Part shown: in pieces, positions 22,454 to 22,940 of the stretch | How positions within the stretch are numbered: the stretch's first letter is position 1 | How the letters are laid out: every line of letters begins with the position of its first letter | Position numbers and translations under genes: made by a program | The notes under the pieces: model-generated | What the model was told of the DNA's origin: nothing | Database searches by the model: none | What the model saw: the letters and a program-made list of their open reading frames with translations, nothing else | Source: Bacillota bacterium | Lineage (GTDB): Bacteria; Bacillota; Bacilli; Paenibacillales; Paenibacillaceae | Direction: 5' to 3' | DNA: 22,940 nucleotides | NCBI GenBank assembly: GCA_023433615.1 | Contig: JAEZCJ010000215.1 | Span: 1 to 22,940, forward strand

Positions 22454-22940
22454 CTACCCTTTCCCGCCGCCGCGGAAGTTCTGCGCATGCGCCCTTGCCT
22501 CGTCGGCATTGGTGACGCGGTTGCGGCTCCACTCCAGCAGAATGCGATCGATGTAGCGAAAATGCAGCTTGCCCGCGAACACCGATTCCTTCAGCGCGAA
22601 TAGGATCAGCTCCTCCGGGTAGCGGTCATGATCGAGCCATCCGCTGATCGTCTCGAGCTCCATCGGCGACAGCGGACGGCCGAATTCCTGCTCGAACACC
22701 GAGAAGATGTTCTGCTGCGCCGGAGGCTTGCGCTCAGCGCTCAATCCCAGGCCGATCCCGCCGTTGTCCCTTCCTCCGCCAGTCAACGCATCGGCGCCAG
22801 ATCGGCCTTCGGTCTCTCTGCGTACGACGTCGTTCCTCTTCTCCTGGCCGCTCATGACGGCCGCGGTCCTAGCAAGCCATCCACGCCAGTTGTAGGCTTC
22901 GGATTGCACGCCGCTCAGCGGATCGAACGACTCCTCGATC
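22454..22940 (-). CDS. dnaD: DNA replication initiation protein DnaD, C-terminal part
   Basis: Primosome component that acts with DnaA, DnaB and DnaI to load the helicase in Bacillota. Only the C-terminal half is present; the frame is open to the right edge, so the N-terminal winged-helix domain lies outside. The segment IFSVFEQEFGRPLSPMELE through FALKESVFAGKLHFRYIDRILLEW closely follows the DnaB/DnaD C-terminal domain with its YxxxIxxxW-type motif (YIDRILLEW). A glycine-rich linker precedes it. The basic tail is short compared with Bacillus DnaD. In Bacillus dnaD is followed directly by nth; here a terminator and the convergent mtnB follow, and nth lies 20 kb further on. Confidence 0.92.
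   Translation of the reverse strand, partial: IEESFDPLSGVQSEAYNWRGWLARTAAVMSGQEKRNDVVRRETEGRSGADALTGGGRDNGGIGLGLSAERKPPAQQNIFSVFEQEFGRPLSPMELETISGWLDHDRYPEELILFALKESVFAGKLHFRYIDRILLEWSRNRVTNADEARAHAQNFRGGGKG

Overview
The window looks like a chromosomal segment of a GC-rich, endospore-forming member of the Bacillota, most likely Paenibacillus or a close relative. The reasons are the gene families (GerM-domain lipoprotein, DnaD, SLH protein, a RuBisCO-like MtnW, a proline T-box), strong AGGAGG-type ribosome binding sites, Rho-independent terminators and overall GC richness. I see no phage genes, transposase, tRNA, rRNA or CRISPR array. Base composition and codon use look even along the window.

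Left part (1-9092, all minus strand): a dynamin-family GTPase cut by the left edge, an uncharacterised 89-residue protein, endonuclease III (nth), an SDR oxidoreductase, and a surface cluster in transcription order amidase (stalk, AMIN and Amidase_3 domains), GerM-domain lipoprotein, and a 909-residue SLH-domain surface protein.

Middle (9093-13033): leuC and leuD (minus) diverge from a LysR-type regulator (plus). The 701-bp space between leuC and lysR is full of inverted and tandem repeats and carries a T-N11-A palindrome just upstream of the leuC promoter. leuC and leuD are separated by a dispersed repeat element of about 250 bp. A second, shorter copy of the same element lies in the proB leader.

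Right part (13086-22940): mtnU (minus), a small secreted protein, and mtnE. A sigma-A promoter and a proline T-box then lead into proB-proA-proC-mtnW-mtnX-mtnB, whose last junctions (proC/mtnW, mtnW/mtnX, mtnX/mtnB) all overlap. Proline synthesis and methionine salvage therefore appear to share one transcript. A strong two-way terminator separates it from dnaD (minus, cut by the right edge).

The most unusual points are the T-box-led pro-mtn operon, the dispersed repeat placed inside two amino-acid operons, the hairpin arrays between leuC and lysR, and the separation of dnaD from nth by about 20 kb. No wholly new defence or mobile system is visible.
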